From positions 744,001-808,000 of the forward strand of contig NZ_CP126958.1 of the NCBI RefSeq assembly GCF_002871915.2: a stretch of 64,000 nucleotides of DNA, in the 5' to 3' direction. This document shows positions 29,855 to 37,403 of the stretch, piece after piece. The notes beneath the pieces were generated by a model. The model saw only the letters and a program-made list of their open reading frames with translations. It was not told where the DNA came from and searched no databases. This stretch comes from Aerococcus loyolae. GTDB lineage: Bacteria; Bacillota; Bacilli; Lactobacillales; Aerococcaceae. Within the stretch, counting starts at the first letter, position 1, and each line of letters starts with the position of its first letter. Both the position numbers and the translations under genes were made by a program.

Positions 29855-31024
29855 TTAAAAATTGGCATAGTTTGCAAAGATTTGAGCAGACTTATCACGG
29901 CTATCTTTTGAGACGTGAGTATAGACGTTCAGAGTCATTTCTAAATCCTTATGACCTAATCGTTCCATAGCGTTTTTAAGCGGAATGCCAGCGTCAGCCA
30001 GCAAAGTGGCATGAGTATGTCTAAAACCGTGCATATTTAACATTGGTAGGCCGTACTTTTTACATACTTTTGATAAAGCGTTCCTAGGCTCACTATGGTT
30101 CATATAACTATTGTCTTTGTATTGAGAAAATACAAGTTGATTTTTATTGAAAATATTAAAGCCTAATTTAGTTAATGTCTTAGATTGTTCACTTTTCCAA
30201 GACTTTAGAATATTTAGTGTTTTATCGTCAATACTAATCACTCGAGTGCTTTGGTCATTTTTTGTACCTTTGAGGTATTGCGTACGTTTTTTATTAACCT
30301 TCTTGCCACGGGCTATGGCTTTGTCGATATTTATTGTTTTCGCTTTATAATCGATATCATGCCAAGTCAACGCACGAATTTCTTCACTTCTCATACCTGA
30401 AAAGGCTAATAGACGGTAGAAAGCGTACCAGCGTTTTGTTTTCATTTGGCTTAGAGATTTTAAAACGTCTTCTAATTCATCACGAGAATAAAATTTTTTC
30501 TTGTTCTCGTCAATAGTATCGTATGATAATTTCTTTTTCGGAATATGTACTTTGTCACAAGGATTCTCTCTAATATAGCCTTGATCAACAGCATATTTAA
30601 GTACCCGTTTTGTATTATTAAATAGTCTTCTGTATTGAGCAAATTGAGGATACCAATCATTAACTTGAGCTTGTATTCTTTTTGGGCTTAATTTATCGAT
30701 ATAGATATTACCAAAAGCCGGAAGAATATGAAGATTAAAATAATCTTTGTTTCTTTCAAAGGTGCTTATTTCAACGTCATTTTTATAAATACTTGCCCAT
30801 TCATGATATAATTCTTTAAAAGTATATCGTTTGTTTTGTTTGAAGCGATCACCTACAAGGAACTTCTTTTGTTCTTCTTTATAGTAGGCGGTCGCTTTTT
30901 TTTTAGTCTGAAATCCTCTTTTGCGACATTCAACTTTTTCGCCGGTTTCTTCATTAACCCCAAGGTAGCCCCGAACTTGCCAGAACTCACCTTGAGAATT
31001 GCTATATTTATTGTATGTTGCCAT
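29855..31024 (-). CDS. int: Tyrosine-family site-specific integrase
   Basis: A 389-residue phage-type integrase that would insert and excise the element at tRNA-Arg. The N-terminal arm-binding domain (about residues 14-60, YLGVNEETGEKVECRKRG) is followed by the SAM-like core-binding domain (70-165) and the catalytic domain. Catalytic residues seen: Arg in SGMRSEEIRALTW, HxxR in MHGFRHTHATLL, His/Trp-position GH in ERLGHKD and the nucleophile Tyr in MTLNVYTHV. It reads outwards to attL, with arm-type repeats directly behind its stop. The frame is intact. Confidence 0.96.
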   Translation of the reverse strand: MATYNKYSNSQGEFWQVRGYLGVNEETGEKVECRKRGFQTKKKATAYYKEEQKKFLVGDRFKQNKRYTFKELYHEWASIYKNDVEISTFERNKDYFNLHILPAFGNIYIDKLSPKRIQAQVNDWYPQFAQYRRLFNNTKRVLKYAVDQGYIRENPCDKVHIPKKKLSYDTIDENKKKFYSRDELEDVLKSLSQMKTKRWYAFYRLLAFSGMRSEEIRALTWHDIDYKAKTINIDKAIARGKKVNKKRTQYLKGTKNDQSTRVISIDDKTLNILKSWKSEQSKTLTKLGFNIFNKNQLVFSQYKDNSYMNHSEPRNALSKVCKKYGLPMLNMHGFRHTHATLLADAGIPLKNAMERLGHKDLEMTLNVYTHVSKDSRDKSAQIFANYANF

Positions 31025-31050
31025 TCTAACATGTTCCTCCCTAATCCTAC

Positions 31051-31078
31051 CCCCACGGCTGAATTAGTAAGTGGTTAT
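31051..31078 (+). repeat. 28-bp direct repeat, copy 1
   Basis: Starts CCCCACGGCTGAATTAG and is identical over 28 bases to 32182-32209. It lies between the integrase start and the repressor stop. A shortened relative lacking GGC lies at 37355-37368. Confidence 0.9.
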
Positions 31079-31100
31079 GTTAGTTTGGGAAAATAAGAAA

Positions 31101-31835
31101 TTATAAGGTACGAAAATCATTTTCATGTTCAATGTTGTTATTTACAAGAATTTGAGTGCTTTTTTCACTTTCAAAATTATTTTTATCAGAATAAGAAAAA
31201 TAAATTTCAGTGTTATTATCAAAGTATTTTTTTATAATTCCAATAATTTGAGTTTTTGAACGAATTTTCTCGTTAAGGAGATTTTCCATTTTAAGATTTT
31301 TAGCATTTAGTTTGCTTACATGAATTTGGTCATAAGTTTTGATATCAAGGGAATAATCACTAGCAACTAATTCAGTAATTTCCGCCATTAAATAAACTCT
31401 ATCCCTATAAATATAAAATTTATATTCAGGATTTTTTATTAAATATATATAATATTCGTAATTTTTGACCAGATCTTTCAGCTCTAAAGCTAAATTAGTA
31501 TTTGAATCTATTTTTTTAATCATACTGTTCATAACGCTTATTTGATTAGTGATGATATTGAATAACGTGATTTTATTATTGTTGTATTCAACATAGCCAG
31601 AAGCGCCATGTAGCAACTCATCTACCGACATACCGCCTAACTCTGCTATGGCCTTAAGGGTAATGCCATTTGGGACATTTTCCCCACGTTCCCATTTAGA
31701 CACATTACTTTTTCCTGTTTTAGATATTCCGTCAGTTTTATTTCTTATCTCATCAGCAAATTGAGCGAGAGTAAGTTTCAAGTTTACTCTTATTTCTTTG
31801 ATTCTATTTCCTAATTGTTTTTTATCTATTTCCAT
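31101..31835 (-). CDS. Satellite repressor, HTH_3 type without protease domain (Stl/CI-like)
   Basis: A 244-residue protein with an N-terminal lambda-repressor-like HTH (residues 8-65: IKEIRVNLKLTLAQFADEI, KSNVSKWERGENVP). The rest is helical with no S24/LexA serine-lysine autocleavage motif. In SaPI-type satellites the master repressor Stl likewise lacks this domain and is released by a helper-phage protein instead of RecA (family knowledge); extending that to this protein is inference. It diverges from the Cro-like gene, and CAAAAGT repeats lie between them. A CACCTCC complement (GGAGGTG) precedes its ATG. Confidence 0.85.
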   Translation of the reverse strand: MEIDKKQLGNRIKEIRVNLKLTLAQFADEIRNKTDGISKTGKSNVSKWERGENVPNGITLKAIAELGGMSVDELLHGASGYVEYNNNKITLFNIITNQISVMNSMIKKIDSNTNLALELKDLVKNYEYYIYLIKNPEYKFYIYRDRVYLMAEITELVASDYSLDIKTYDQIHVSKLNAKNLKMENLLNEKIRSKTQIIGIIKKYFDNNTEIYFSYSDKNNFESEKSTQILVNNNIEHENDFRTL

Positions 31836-31867
31836 TATTTCACCTCCTAGTTAAAGCTATACTATCA

Positions 31868-31939
31868 CAAAAGTTTCAAAAGTTGAATATCATGCTTGCA
31901 ATTATTTAACTAGCGTGTTAGTCTTTAAGTGTCAAAAGT
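31868..31939. promoter_or_regulatory. Operator repeats between repressor and Cro-like gene
   Basis: CAAAAGTT occurs at 31868-31875 and 31877-31884, CAAAAGT at 31933-31939, and a further copy at 32165-32172 after the Cro-like frame. Four copies around a divergent repressor/Cro pair suggest binding sites of one or both regulators. Confidence 0.6.
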
Positions 31940-31956
31940 AGAAAGTGGGTGAGATG

Positions 31957-32175
31957 ATGACCAGAGTAAAACAAATGCGTTCTTATATGGGAATGACTCA
32001 GAGCGATTTAGCGAATGTTTTAGATATTTCACTTCAATCTTATTGGAAAAAGGAAAAGGGAATTACTCCTTTTACCGATGATGAAAAAGTTATCCTTAAA
32101 AAGATATTTAATAAATCATTTCCAAGCGCAACAATCGATGATATTTTTTTTAATCAGAAAGTGTCAAAAGTTTAA
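31957..32175 (+). CDS. Cro-like HTH protein
   Basis: A 72-residue protein that is essentially one XRE-type HTH: VKQMRSYMGMTQSDLANVLDISLQSYWKKEKG with a short helical tail. Its place, divergent from the larger repressor, is that of Cro in phages and of Str in SaPIs. Possible starts are GTG 31945, ATG 31954 and ATG 31957. GGGTGAG (31947-31953) best serves one of the two ATGs, and I give the second. The stop is followed by an operator-like repeat and copy 2 of the 28-bp repeat. Confidence 0.8.
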   Translation: MTRVKQMRSYMGMTQSDLANVLDISLQSYWKKEKGITPFTDDEKVILKKIFNKSFPSATIDDIFFNQKVSKV

Positions 32176-32181
32176 AGCTGT

Positions 32182-32209
32182 CCCCACGGCTGAATTAGTA
32201 AGTGGTTAT
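32182..32209 (+). repeat. 28-bp direct repeat, copy 2
   Basis: Identical to 31051-31078. It directly precedes the ribosome binding site region of the rightward operon starting at 32238. Confidence 0.9.
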
Positions 32210-32237
32210 CTTGAAGTAATAGAAAGGTGGTGAGGAC

Positions 32238-32546
32238 ATGAAGCAAGAAGAATTAACATCACTAGAGCAAGAGCTTTTAGACATATTACCTAGAGGGAAA
32301 GACAATGCACGTACCGCCAGAGAATTAACTAAGCTGTTTAGTAGTCGGCTTTCATTGCGAGTTTTCTATGGTTTAGTTGAATCTTTACGCAAAAAGGGGT
32401 TACTCATTGGTGCAAGTCGAACCGATCCTAAAGGGTATTACCTAGTTAGTGATGAAGAGGAGAAACAGCACTTCTTAGCAAGCTATGAAGCGCAGGTTAA
32501 ACAAGAATTAATCACATTAAGGATCATGAAGCAGGCGAGTTTATAG
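32238..32546 (+). CDS. Small winged-helix-like satellite protein
   Basis: 102 residues. Residues 1-75 look like a winged helix: LEQELLDILPRGKDNARTARELTKLF, then RVFYGLVESLRKKGLLIGASR and the wing DPKGYYLVSDEEE, with a helical tail. Proteins of this shape are common in the early region of Gram-positive phages, where the function is usually unknown. It has a good binding site (AGGTGGTGAGG) and is the first gene of the rightward operon after the Cro-like gene. Confidence 0.7.
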   Translation: MKQEELTSLEQELLDILPRGKDNARTARELTKLFSSRLSLRVFYGLVESLRKKGLLIGASRTDPKGYYLVSDEEEKQHFLASYEAQVKQELITLRIMKQASL

Positions 32547-32561
32547 AAAGGCGGTGAGGAT

Positions 32562-32681
32562 ATGTTTATACTATTGATCATTTTAATGGCAGGACTGATT
32601 CATGTAGGAATGGAACATGAAAAGGTTGTGGAAGAAAACCAGCGATTGAAGCGATTAATTAACGATAATGGACAAAAATAA
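32562..32681 (+). CDS. Very small membrane protein, 39 residues
   Basis: A short frame starting MFILLIILMAGLIHVGMEHE, with one hydrophobic segment (residues 2-15) followed by a charged helix ending RLKRLINDNGQK. GGCGGTGAGGA lies seven bases before the ATG. Such single-segment miniproteins are frequent in phage early operons. The function is unknown and no homologue was recognised. Confidence 0.6.
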   Translation: MFILLIILMAGLIHVGMEHEKVVEENQRLKRLINDNGQK

Positions 32682-32703
32682 TTAAAAAAAGTGAGGTTTA
32701 ATT

Positions 32704-33036
32704 ATGTATTCAAAAGAAATAGAAAACAAAGCGATTCTTTCAACAGCGAGTTTAAAAAACGATGAAGCTAAGATTCTCATGGGAGTTTTAGAAAGTAGAC
32801 TCTTTTCACAAGAAAAAGACCCCGATGAAATGGTGACTTGGGATAAAAACGACTTGATTGAATATGCTTTCGAATGTTCTGAGGAAATAAAACGTTTAAA
32901 GTATTTTGCAGAAATTTTAAAAGATTTAATTATTGAAGTGAACTTTTTATTAAACAGCCTTGAAGAATCATTATATAGCGAATCAGAAGAGCCATATCTT
33001 GATTATGAAGTAGAGGAGCAAGAAGAAAATGAGTAA
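32704..33036 (+). CDS. Unknown acidic satellite protein
   Basis: 110 residues, not recognised. It is strongly acidic, mostly helical by composition, and ends in a run of Glu/Asp (ESEEPYLDYEVEEQEENE). It starts behind AAAGTGAGG and overlaps the following HTH gene by eight bases, so the two are probably translated together. No catalytic or binding motif is visible. Confidence 0.65.
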   Translation: MYSKEIENKAILSTASLKNDEAKILMGVLESRLFSQEKDPDEMVTWDKNDLIEYAFECSEEIKRLKYFAEILKDLIIEVNFLLNSLEESLYSESEEPYLDYEVEEQEENE

Positions 33037-33322
33037 CAACAACGTCTTTCAATTAGAGATCCCCGAGGATTTTCAGGATCAGTTTAAAGAATCATTAGTT
33101 TATTTATACCGTGAAGCCATGGAAGAAGCTAGACGGGATTGCGCCATCACTAGGGAAATGCTGACGGTGGAAGAGGTATGCAAAATGTATAAAACTAGCC
33201 GGAACACCATCACGGAAAATTGGCATAAAGAACTAGGGTTACCGCTTAATAAGCTAGGTAACAAGATTTATGTAGAACGGAAAGTACTGAATGACTTTAT
33301 CAGATCGCACCCTTACCAATAA
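33029..33322 (+). CDS. Excisionase-like / MerR-type small HTH protein
   Basis: 97 residues. The C-terminal half is a helix-turn-helix of the excisionase/HTH_17 type: MLTVEEVCKMYKTSRNTITENWH followed by a wing GNKIYVERKVLNDFI. Such proteins act as recombination directionality factors or as regulators. Position in the early operon of an integrase-bearing element favours an Xis role, but sequence alone does not decide. The N-terminal 45 residues are helical and acidic. A terminator-like hairpin follows. Confidence 0.72.
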   Translation: MSNNNVFQLEIPEDFQDQFKESLVYLYREAMEEARRDCAITREMLTVEEVCKMYKTSRNTITENWHKELGLPLNKLGNKIYVERKVLNDFIRSHPYQ

Positions 33323-33323
33323 A

Positions 33324-33356
33324 AAAAGACTTACAACAAAAATGTCATAAGTCTTT
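33324..33356 (+). terminator. Terminator-like hairpin after the Xis-like gene
   Basis: AAAGACTTA and TAAGTCTTT flank a loop of about 15 bases. The T run is short and the stem weak, so it may attenuate rather than stop transcription. Confidence 0.5.
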
Positions 33357-33370
33357 ATGTACAGTAGTAA

Positions 33371-33454
33371 GCCCCATCACTAAATAAGGCTTGAAAAGGT
33401 TGCTGGAACAGCCTTTTCTATACGTCTATTATATCAATTATTTTAGTGATGGGC
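33371..33454 (+). promoter_or_regulatory. Nested inverted repeats upstream of the replication genes
   Basis: Outer arms GCCCCATCACTAAA (33371-33384) and TTTTAGTGATGGGC (33441-33454), with an inner hairpin AAAAGG..GCTG/CAGCCTTTT (33394-33418). It covers most of the gap before the gene at 33478 and could be an RNA element or a two-part operator. Confidence 0.6.
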
Positions 33455-33477
33455 AATTTTAGAAAGGATATTGACCC

Positions 33478-34044
33478 ATGACCTACCAAAAAAGCTTAGA
33501 AACATTAGTAAGAAGAAATGATGATTTAGTTGAACGGCTGAATTTTATCTTATCAGCCGTTGACGGTATGACCCACGACAAAGCAATCAAAGACTATATT
33601 CATGATATTCAATGGGATTTCAACGATCAATCAGCCGCTTTTGAAGACCTAAGACAAACCTATGAAAACGCCTTAAGTGAACAACACGAATACGAAAAGC
33701 GTCAATTTAGGAAATTGGCTATTAAGATCGATATAGATTCATTCAGCTATTACAATCTATCAAAAGATAGATACCCCGACAAGGAAATGTTTGCCGGTGG
33801 CGATCTTGTGAATTATCTCATTGAACTCATTGAAAAAAGAACAGGTAAAGAAGCTAATGAGAATGACGTTTACAGTTATATAAAACGCTTGTTAAGCCTC
33901 GATTCTATTATTTATAGAGTAACAGGGTTTAGCTTAGGCGATGATGATGTATGTATTAATACTGACCAATTGGAATCACTAAGAAAACTCTTTGTTAAGA
34001 AAGTCGAGGCGGACAGCGATGACAAAAATAATTCAGATAAATAA
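33478..34044 (+). CDS. Unknown satellite protein, 188 residues
   Basis: Not recognised. Residues 1-75 are predicted helical by composition (coiled-coil-like spacing in LVRRNDDLVERLNFIL and FEDLRQTYENALSEQHEYEKR). The remainder mixes charged and hydrophobic residues, ending DSDDKNNSDK. No cysteine motifs, signal peptide or membrane segment. It starts behind AAAGGA and overlaps the next gene by 26 bases, which points to translational coupling. Position directly before the primase suggests a replication or early-control role (inference). Confidence 0.65.
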   Translation: MTYQKSLETLVRRNDDLVERLNFILSAVDGMTHDKAIKDYIHDIQWDFNDQSAAFEDLRQTYENALSEQHEYEKRQFRKLAIKIDIDSFSYYNLSKDRYPDKEMFAGGDLVNYLIELIEKRTGKEANENDVYSYIKRLLSLDSIIYRVTGFSLGDDDVCINTDQLESLRKLFVKKVEADSDDKNNSDK

Positions 34045-34354
34045 AGATAATACGGAAAATGAAAAAGCTTATTTAAAAGAGCGTATGAAGCAGATCAAGA
34101 ATTTTGAAGAAACCTATAAAGATTATGCGATCAGTAAATCAGATTTTTTCGAACATTCTATTGCCTACTATGAATTGGGGCTTATGAGGTTAGCTGATGA
34201 AGTTAATCAATTTTTAGACGGAAAGACCGGCCGGGGACGTTTAACCCTCTTTTGCTATAACCTAGACCTTGATAGCGAGGCGGTCAAACTGATGAAGAAA
34301 TATAATATTGGCTATTTTAAGAATTGGGGTGATAGTGATGATTTACACGACTAA
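34019..34354 (+). CDS. Unknown satellite protein, 111 residues
   Basis: Not recognised. It is a charged, mostly helical protein with the stretch RLADEVNQFLDGKTGRGRL in the middle. An earlier in-frame ATG exists at 33992, but AGGCGGA before 34019 favours the ATG here. It overlaps the preceding gene by 26 bases and the primase gene by 17, so these frames form one tightly packed operon. No function can be assigned. Confidence 0.6.
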   Translation: MTKIIQINKDNTENEKAYLKERMKQIKNFEETYKDYAISKSDFFEHSIAYYELGLMRLADEVNQFLDGKTGRGRLTLFCYNLDLDSEAVKLMKKYNIGYFKNWGDSDDLHD

Positions 34355-35270
34355 AGGGGTTAAAAATAACCAGCTTACTGAGTGCCACTCTAACGGAAGT
34401 GACTTTGAGACGCTGGCCTATCTTTGCAAGAATAACATTCAGCATTTAGAGGGCGTTCAGGCACAAAATAACGGGGATAAGCCCGTTCCTGATGAGATCA
34501 AGCTAAACGATTGTATCTATTTCTTTAGTGGCAAAATCAAGGGAAATAAGCGGTCTGACAGCGAAACAATTAACAAGTCACTCATCACTTTGGATATTGA
34601 ACCCCGAGCAATTATCAGCCAAGACAGCCCCATTGTTTACGATTATCTTAACTTTGAGGAGACAATCAAACAGCTAAAACAGGAGCTAAAGGGGTTTAAA
34701 TATATTATCTATCCAACAATTAATAGCCAGCCTAATCATGCCAGAATACGGGTAATTTTAGAGCCTGAACACAGTATGACTAAAGAGGAAACCACTACCA
34801 TTACTCAGAGACTTATTGACCACTTTAAATATATTCCCATTGACCCAAGTAGTGGGAACTTTAGCCGGCTGATGGGCATGCCGGTAGATAACGGCCTACA
34901 CGACAACTATAAGGTCATTGTTAACCGTGATGGTGCGAAAGTGCCTGTAATTCGTCCTCAGCAACAAGAGAAAACGACATTCACGGTTGATTATAGCCAA
35001 TTAGGTGGAAGTGGCTATATTGGTAAAGTGCCAAGGCTATTACAGGAAGTTTATTCCGGAATTGGCCAAGGTAAACGTAACAATTTCTTCACTAAGGCCT
35101 TTGGAACATTGTTAACCGCTAAGGTTGATCCCGAGTATTGCATAATGATTTGTCAGGATTGGAACGAACGTTTCACACAACTGCCGTTATCTGATAAAGA
35201 ATTGGCCAGCGTGATGGATAGCGTTTTAACACGAGAAGAGAGGAAGCGAGGCGTAGTAATGAATGAGTGA
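34338..35270 (+). CDS. AEP-type primase with PriCT-1 domain
   Basis: 310 residues. The N-terminal part has the archaeo-eukaryotic primase pattern: LITLDIEP near residue 85 (metal-binding Asp/Glu), HARIRVILEPEH near residue 135, and FSRLMGMPV near residue 175. The C-terminal ~70 residues match the PriCT-1 helical domain (GKRNNFFTKAFGTLLTAKVD...LPLSDKELASVMDSVL). It would prime replication of the excised satellite together with the following helicase. The start at 34338 has GGGGTGA in front; the frame is open further upstream but inside the previous gene. It overlaps the helicase by eight bases. Confidence 0.82.
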   Translation: MIYTTKGVKNNQLTECHSNGSDFETLAYLCKNNIQHLEGVQAQNNGDKPVPDEIKLNDCIYFFSGKIKGNKRSDSETINKSLITLDIEPRAIISQDSPIVYDYLNFEETIKQLKQELKGFKYIIYPTINSQPNHARIRVILEPEHSMTKEETTTITQRLIDHFKYIPIDPSSGNFSRLMGMPVDNGLHDNYKVIVNRDGAKVPVIRPQQQEKTTFTVDYSQLGGSGYIGKVPRLLQEVYSGIGQGKRNNFFTKAFGTLLTAKVDPEYCIMICQDWNERFTQLPLSDKELASVMDSVLTREERKRGVVMNE

Positions 35271-36753
35271 TGAATTTAAAGAAATATTAAACCGAGCAAA
35301 TCAATTAAAAGAAACAGAAGTTCAGTCAAATGAAAAACCCCAGACTATGCGAGAAATTAGAAACGCTTTATCTCAAAAAGGGCAGGATTGGAAAATAAAG
35401 CATAAAGATCCCAAAACCAAAAAATTTCCTAAAATGCATGAGGGGATCGCTTCAACCATTCTTAGAACGACCGTGCATTGCTATCTAATTGGCGACAATA
35501 GAGAAACTGCCATGCTAGCTTTCTATGATCCTGATCAGGGGATTTATATCACAGGAGAAACTAATTTTATGCGATTAATGAGCGGTATTGATAGCCGTTA
35601 CCGGTCTAGGCAATGGAAAGAAGTCATTCAGCAATTAAGGGTAAGAGTGCCACTCAAAGCGCCTTTTTCAAGCGCTGACCTGATCCCCGTTAACAATGGC
35701 ATTTATTCAGTCAAGGAGCATAAGTTATTACCTTTTAGCCCTGACTATGCCATCACTAGCAAAATAGCGACAAACTATAACGCCAATGCCACTAACCCAA
35801 TTATTGATGGATTTAACTTTGACGAGTGGTTGAAGTCTATTGCTTGTGGTGATGATGAAATTGTTACTTTACTATGGCAGGTTATCAATGAAGCTTTGAA
35901 CCCTAACCATACACGGAATAAAATAGGGTTCCTTATCGGTAGTGGGAACAGCGGTAAAGGGACGTTTCAGCAACTTCTAATAAATCTTATAGGAAAGCAA
36001 AACGTCAGCACGCTGAAACCACCACAATTTAGTAATCAGTATGACAAGGCCAATTTAATTGGCAAGGTATGCAATATAGGGGACGATATTTCTAACGCTT
36101 ATATCGATGAAATAAGCGACCTTATGAGCATTGCTACCGGTGACCCTATAACGGTTGAAGAGAAATATCAGCCGATTTACAGCGCCACCCTTAAGCTATT
36201 CTGCTTGTTTAGTGGCAATGATATGCCCAACGTGCGGAATAAATCCTTAGGCTGGTATAGGCGTCTATTACTGATTCCTTTTAATGCTGACTTTAACGGT
36301 CAGAAGAATGACCCAAAAATTAAAGAGATTTATTTGAAAGATAAAAGGATTCTAGAATACGTCTTAAAAAAAGCTATCGAGATGGATTTCACTCAATTTA
36401 TTGAGCCGGAAGTAGTTAAGAAAGAAATCGCTAAGTATCGCAGAGCCAATGACTACATAGAGGGATACATTAACGATGAATATATTGCCAATGGCTACCA
36501 TGAGTTGGAAAAAGCGCCAAGTAACTTTATAAAACATGGTATTAAAGAATATAAATATGATTTAGGAAATAGAAGCGCATTACCTTATGGATTTATGACT
36601 AAATTCATAGATATTTTAGAACGCCTCACAGAAAATAAATACAGGCAGGCAAAACAACGGATTAACGTTAGCGAATCGGAAAGCATGCCAGAAGAAATCC
36701 AGCCATACGCTAAAGGGAGTAACCCGATAAGAATTATTCAGAAAATTAGCTAA
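35263..36753 (+). CDS. D5/SF3-type replicative helicase (satellite Rep)
   Basis: A 496-residue protein of the phage/plasmid DNA primase-helicase (D5_N, SF3) class. It has an N-terminal recognition part, then Walker A GSGNSGKGTFQ near residue 230, Walker B-like VCNIGDDIS near residue 270, and sensor-type motif C LFSGNDMPNVR near residue 330 followed by GWYRRLLLIPF. C-terminal residues after 400 would form a DNA-binding winged region. An origin-like iteron array begins two bases after its stop codon, as rep and ori are arranged in SaPIs. This supports the role of origin-binding initiator helicase (inference). Confidence 0.88.
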   Translation: MSDEFKEILNRANQLKETEVQSNEKPQTMREIRNALSQKGQDWKIKHKDPKTKKFPKMHEGIASTILRTTVHCYLIGDNRETAMLAFYDPDQGIYITGETNFMRLMSGIDSRYRSRQWKEVIQQLRVRVPLKAPFSSADLIPVNNGIYSVKEHKLLPFSPDYAITSKIATNYNANATNPIIDGFNFDEWLKSIACGDDEIVTLLWQVINEALNPNHTRNKIGFLIGSGNSGKGTFQQLLINLIGKQNVSTLKPPQFSNQYDKANLIGKVCNIGDDISNAYIDEISDLMSIATGDPITVEEKYQPIYSATLKLFCLFSGNDMPNVRNKSLGWYRRLLLIPFNADFNGQKNDPKIKEIYLKDKRILEYVLKKAIEMDFTQFIEPEVVKKEIAKYRRANDYIEGYINDEYIANGYHELEKAPSNFIKHGIKEYKYDLGNRSALPYGFMTKFIDILERLTENKYRQAKQRINVSESESMPEEIQPYAKGSNPIRIIQKIS

Positions 36754-36754
36754 T

Positions 36755-37002
36755 GTCCCGCTTTGTCCCACTTTGTCCCGTATGAAGTGGGACAGTTAAA
36801 ACGCTGATATACCAGCTTTTATCTATATTTGTCCCGCTTGTCCCACTTATTTAGTAATAAAAAGTAAAAATATATAATAGTAAAAAATATATAAAGGTTT
36901 GCATAGAGAAGTGGGACATTTTTTGAAATAGCTATAAAGCCCTTTATATCAAGGGCTTTCAGCACTTTTTTTCTAAAAAACAAATGGGACAACAAAGGGG
37001 AC
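36755..37002. other. Probable replication origin of the satellite (iteron array)
   Basis: Nine copies of GTCCC/GGGAC occur in 250 bases. Direct: 36755, 36765, 36775 (exactly 10 bases apart), 36831, 36840. Inverted: 36789, 36913, 36986, 36998. The wider repeat is TTTGTCCCRCTT. Between the two clusters (36845-36905) lies an A/T-only-like stretch suitable for unwinding. Iterons flanking an AT-rich core next to rep is the SaPI origin plan. Confidence 0.78.
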
Positions 37003-37045
37003 AAGTATCTATTTAAAATTATAAATATATAAGGAGCGATAAAAC

Positions 37046-37291
37046 ATGATAGATACAGACCTAGTTAGTCAGTACATTGAAGAACGTACCAATAAAATCA
37101 TTCAGCTTTACCCTAAGCCGTCTATTGCTAAAGTGATGGCAGGGCAAGAAATAACCATGCTGACGCTAGTATTAGCGGTAATCGGGTATTTGAATGATGA
37201 ATTTGCCATTGAAGAGCTTGAGGAAGTCACATATATGGCAGGTATGCCACAAGACGCCTTTGACCTTATGGAAGAGCTTGGCATTTTGTGA
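37046..37291 (+). CDS. Unknown small satellite protein, 81 residues
   Basis: Not recognised. An acidic protein with a hydrophobic helix in the middle (MLTLVLAVIGYLNDEFAIEELEEV). It could be a small regulator or adaptor. It starts behind AAGGAGCGA and is the first gene after the origin-like segment. A small hairpin GCCC/GGGC follows the stop, before the ArpU-like gene. Function unknown. Confidence 0.65.
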   Translation: MIDTDLVSQYIEERTNKIIQLYPKPSIAKVMAGQEITMLTLVLAVIGYLNDEFAIEELEEVTYMAGMPQDAFDLMEELGIL

Positions 37292-37354
37292 AGCAAGCCC
37301 TCTATTTGGGCAATAAAAAAGGACACGACCGAAGTCATGCCCGTGAGTGTTAAC

Positions 37355-37368
37355 CCCCACTGAATTAG
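37355..37368 (+). repeat. Partial third copy of the 28-bp repeat
   Basis: CCCCAC directly followed by TGAATTAG, i.e. the start of the repeat without the central GGC. It lies 23 bases before the strong binding site of the ArpU-like gene. Confidence 0.5.
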
Positions 37369-37403
37369 CTAGCTTTATTATAGCACACGAGGAGGGGGTA
37401 AAC

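Noticed and set aside
30836..31096. Rightward frame overlapping the start of the integrase gene
   Set aside because: It is antisense to the integrase, rich in Phe runs and without a binding site. Its end only happens to run through the 28-bp repeat.
31051..32209. 28-bp repeats as attachment sites of a smaller element
   Set aside because: They do not touch a tRNA or gene end, no second integrase is present, and better att sites (26 bp in tRNA-Arg) bound the whole element.
33992..34018. Upstream start for the 111-residue satellite protein
   Set aside because: The ATG at 33992 lies deep in the previous gene without a binding site. AGGCGGA favours 34019.
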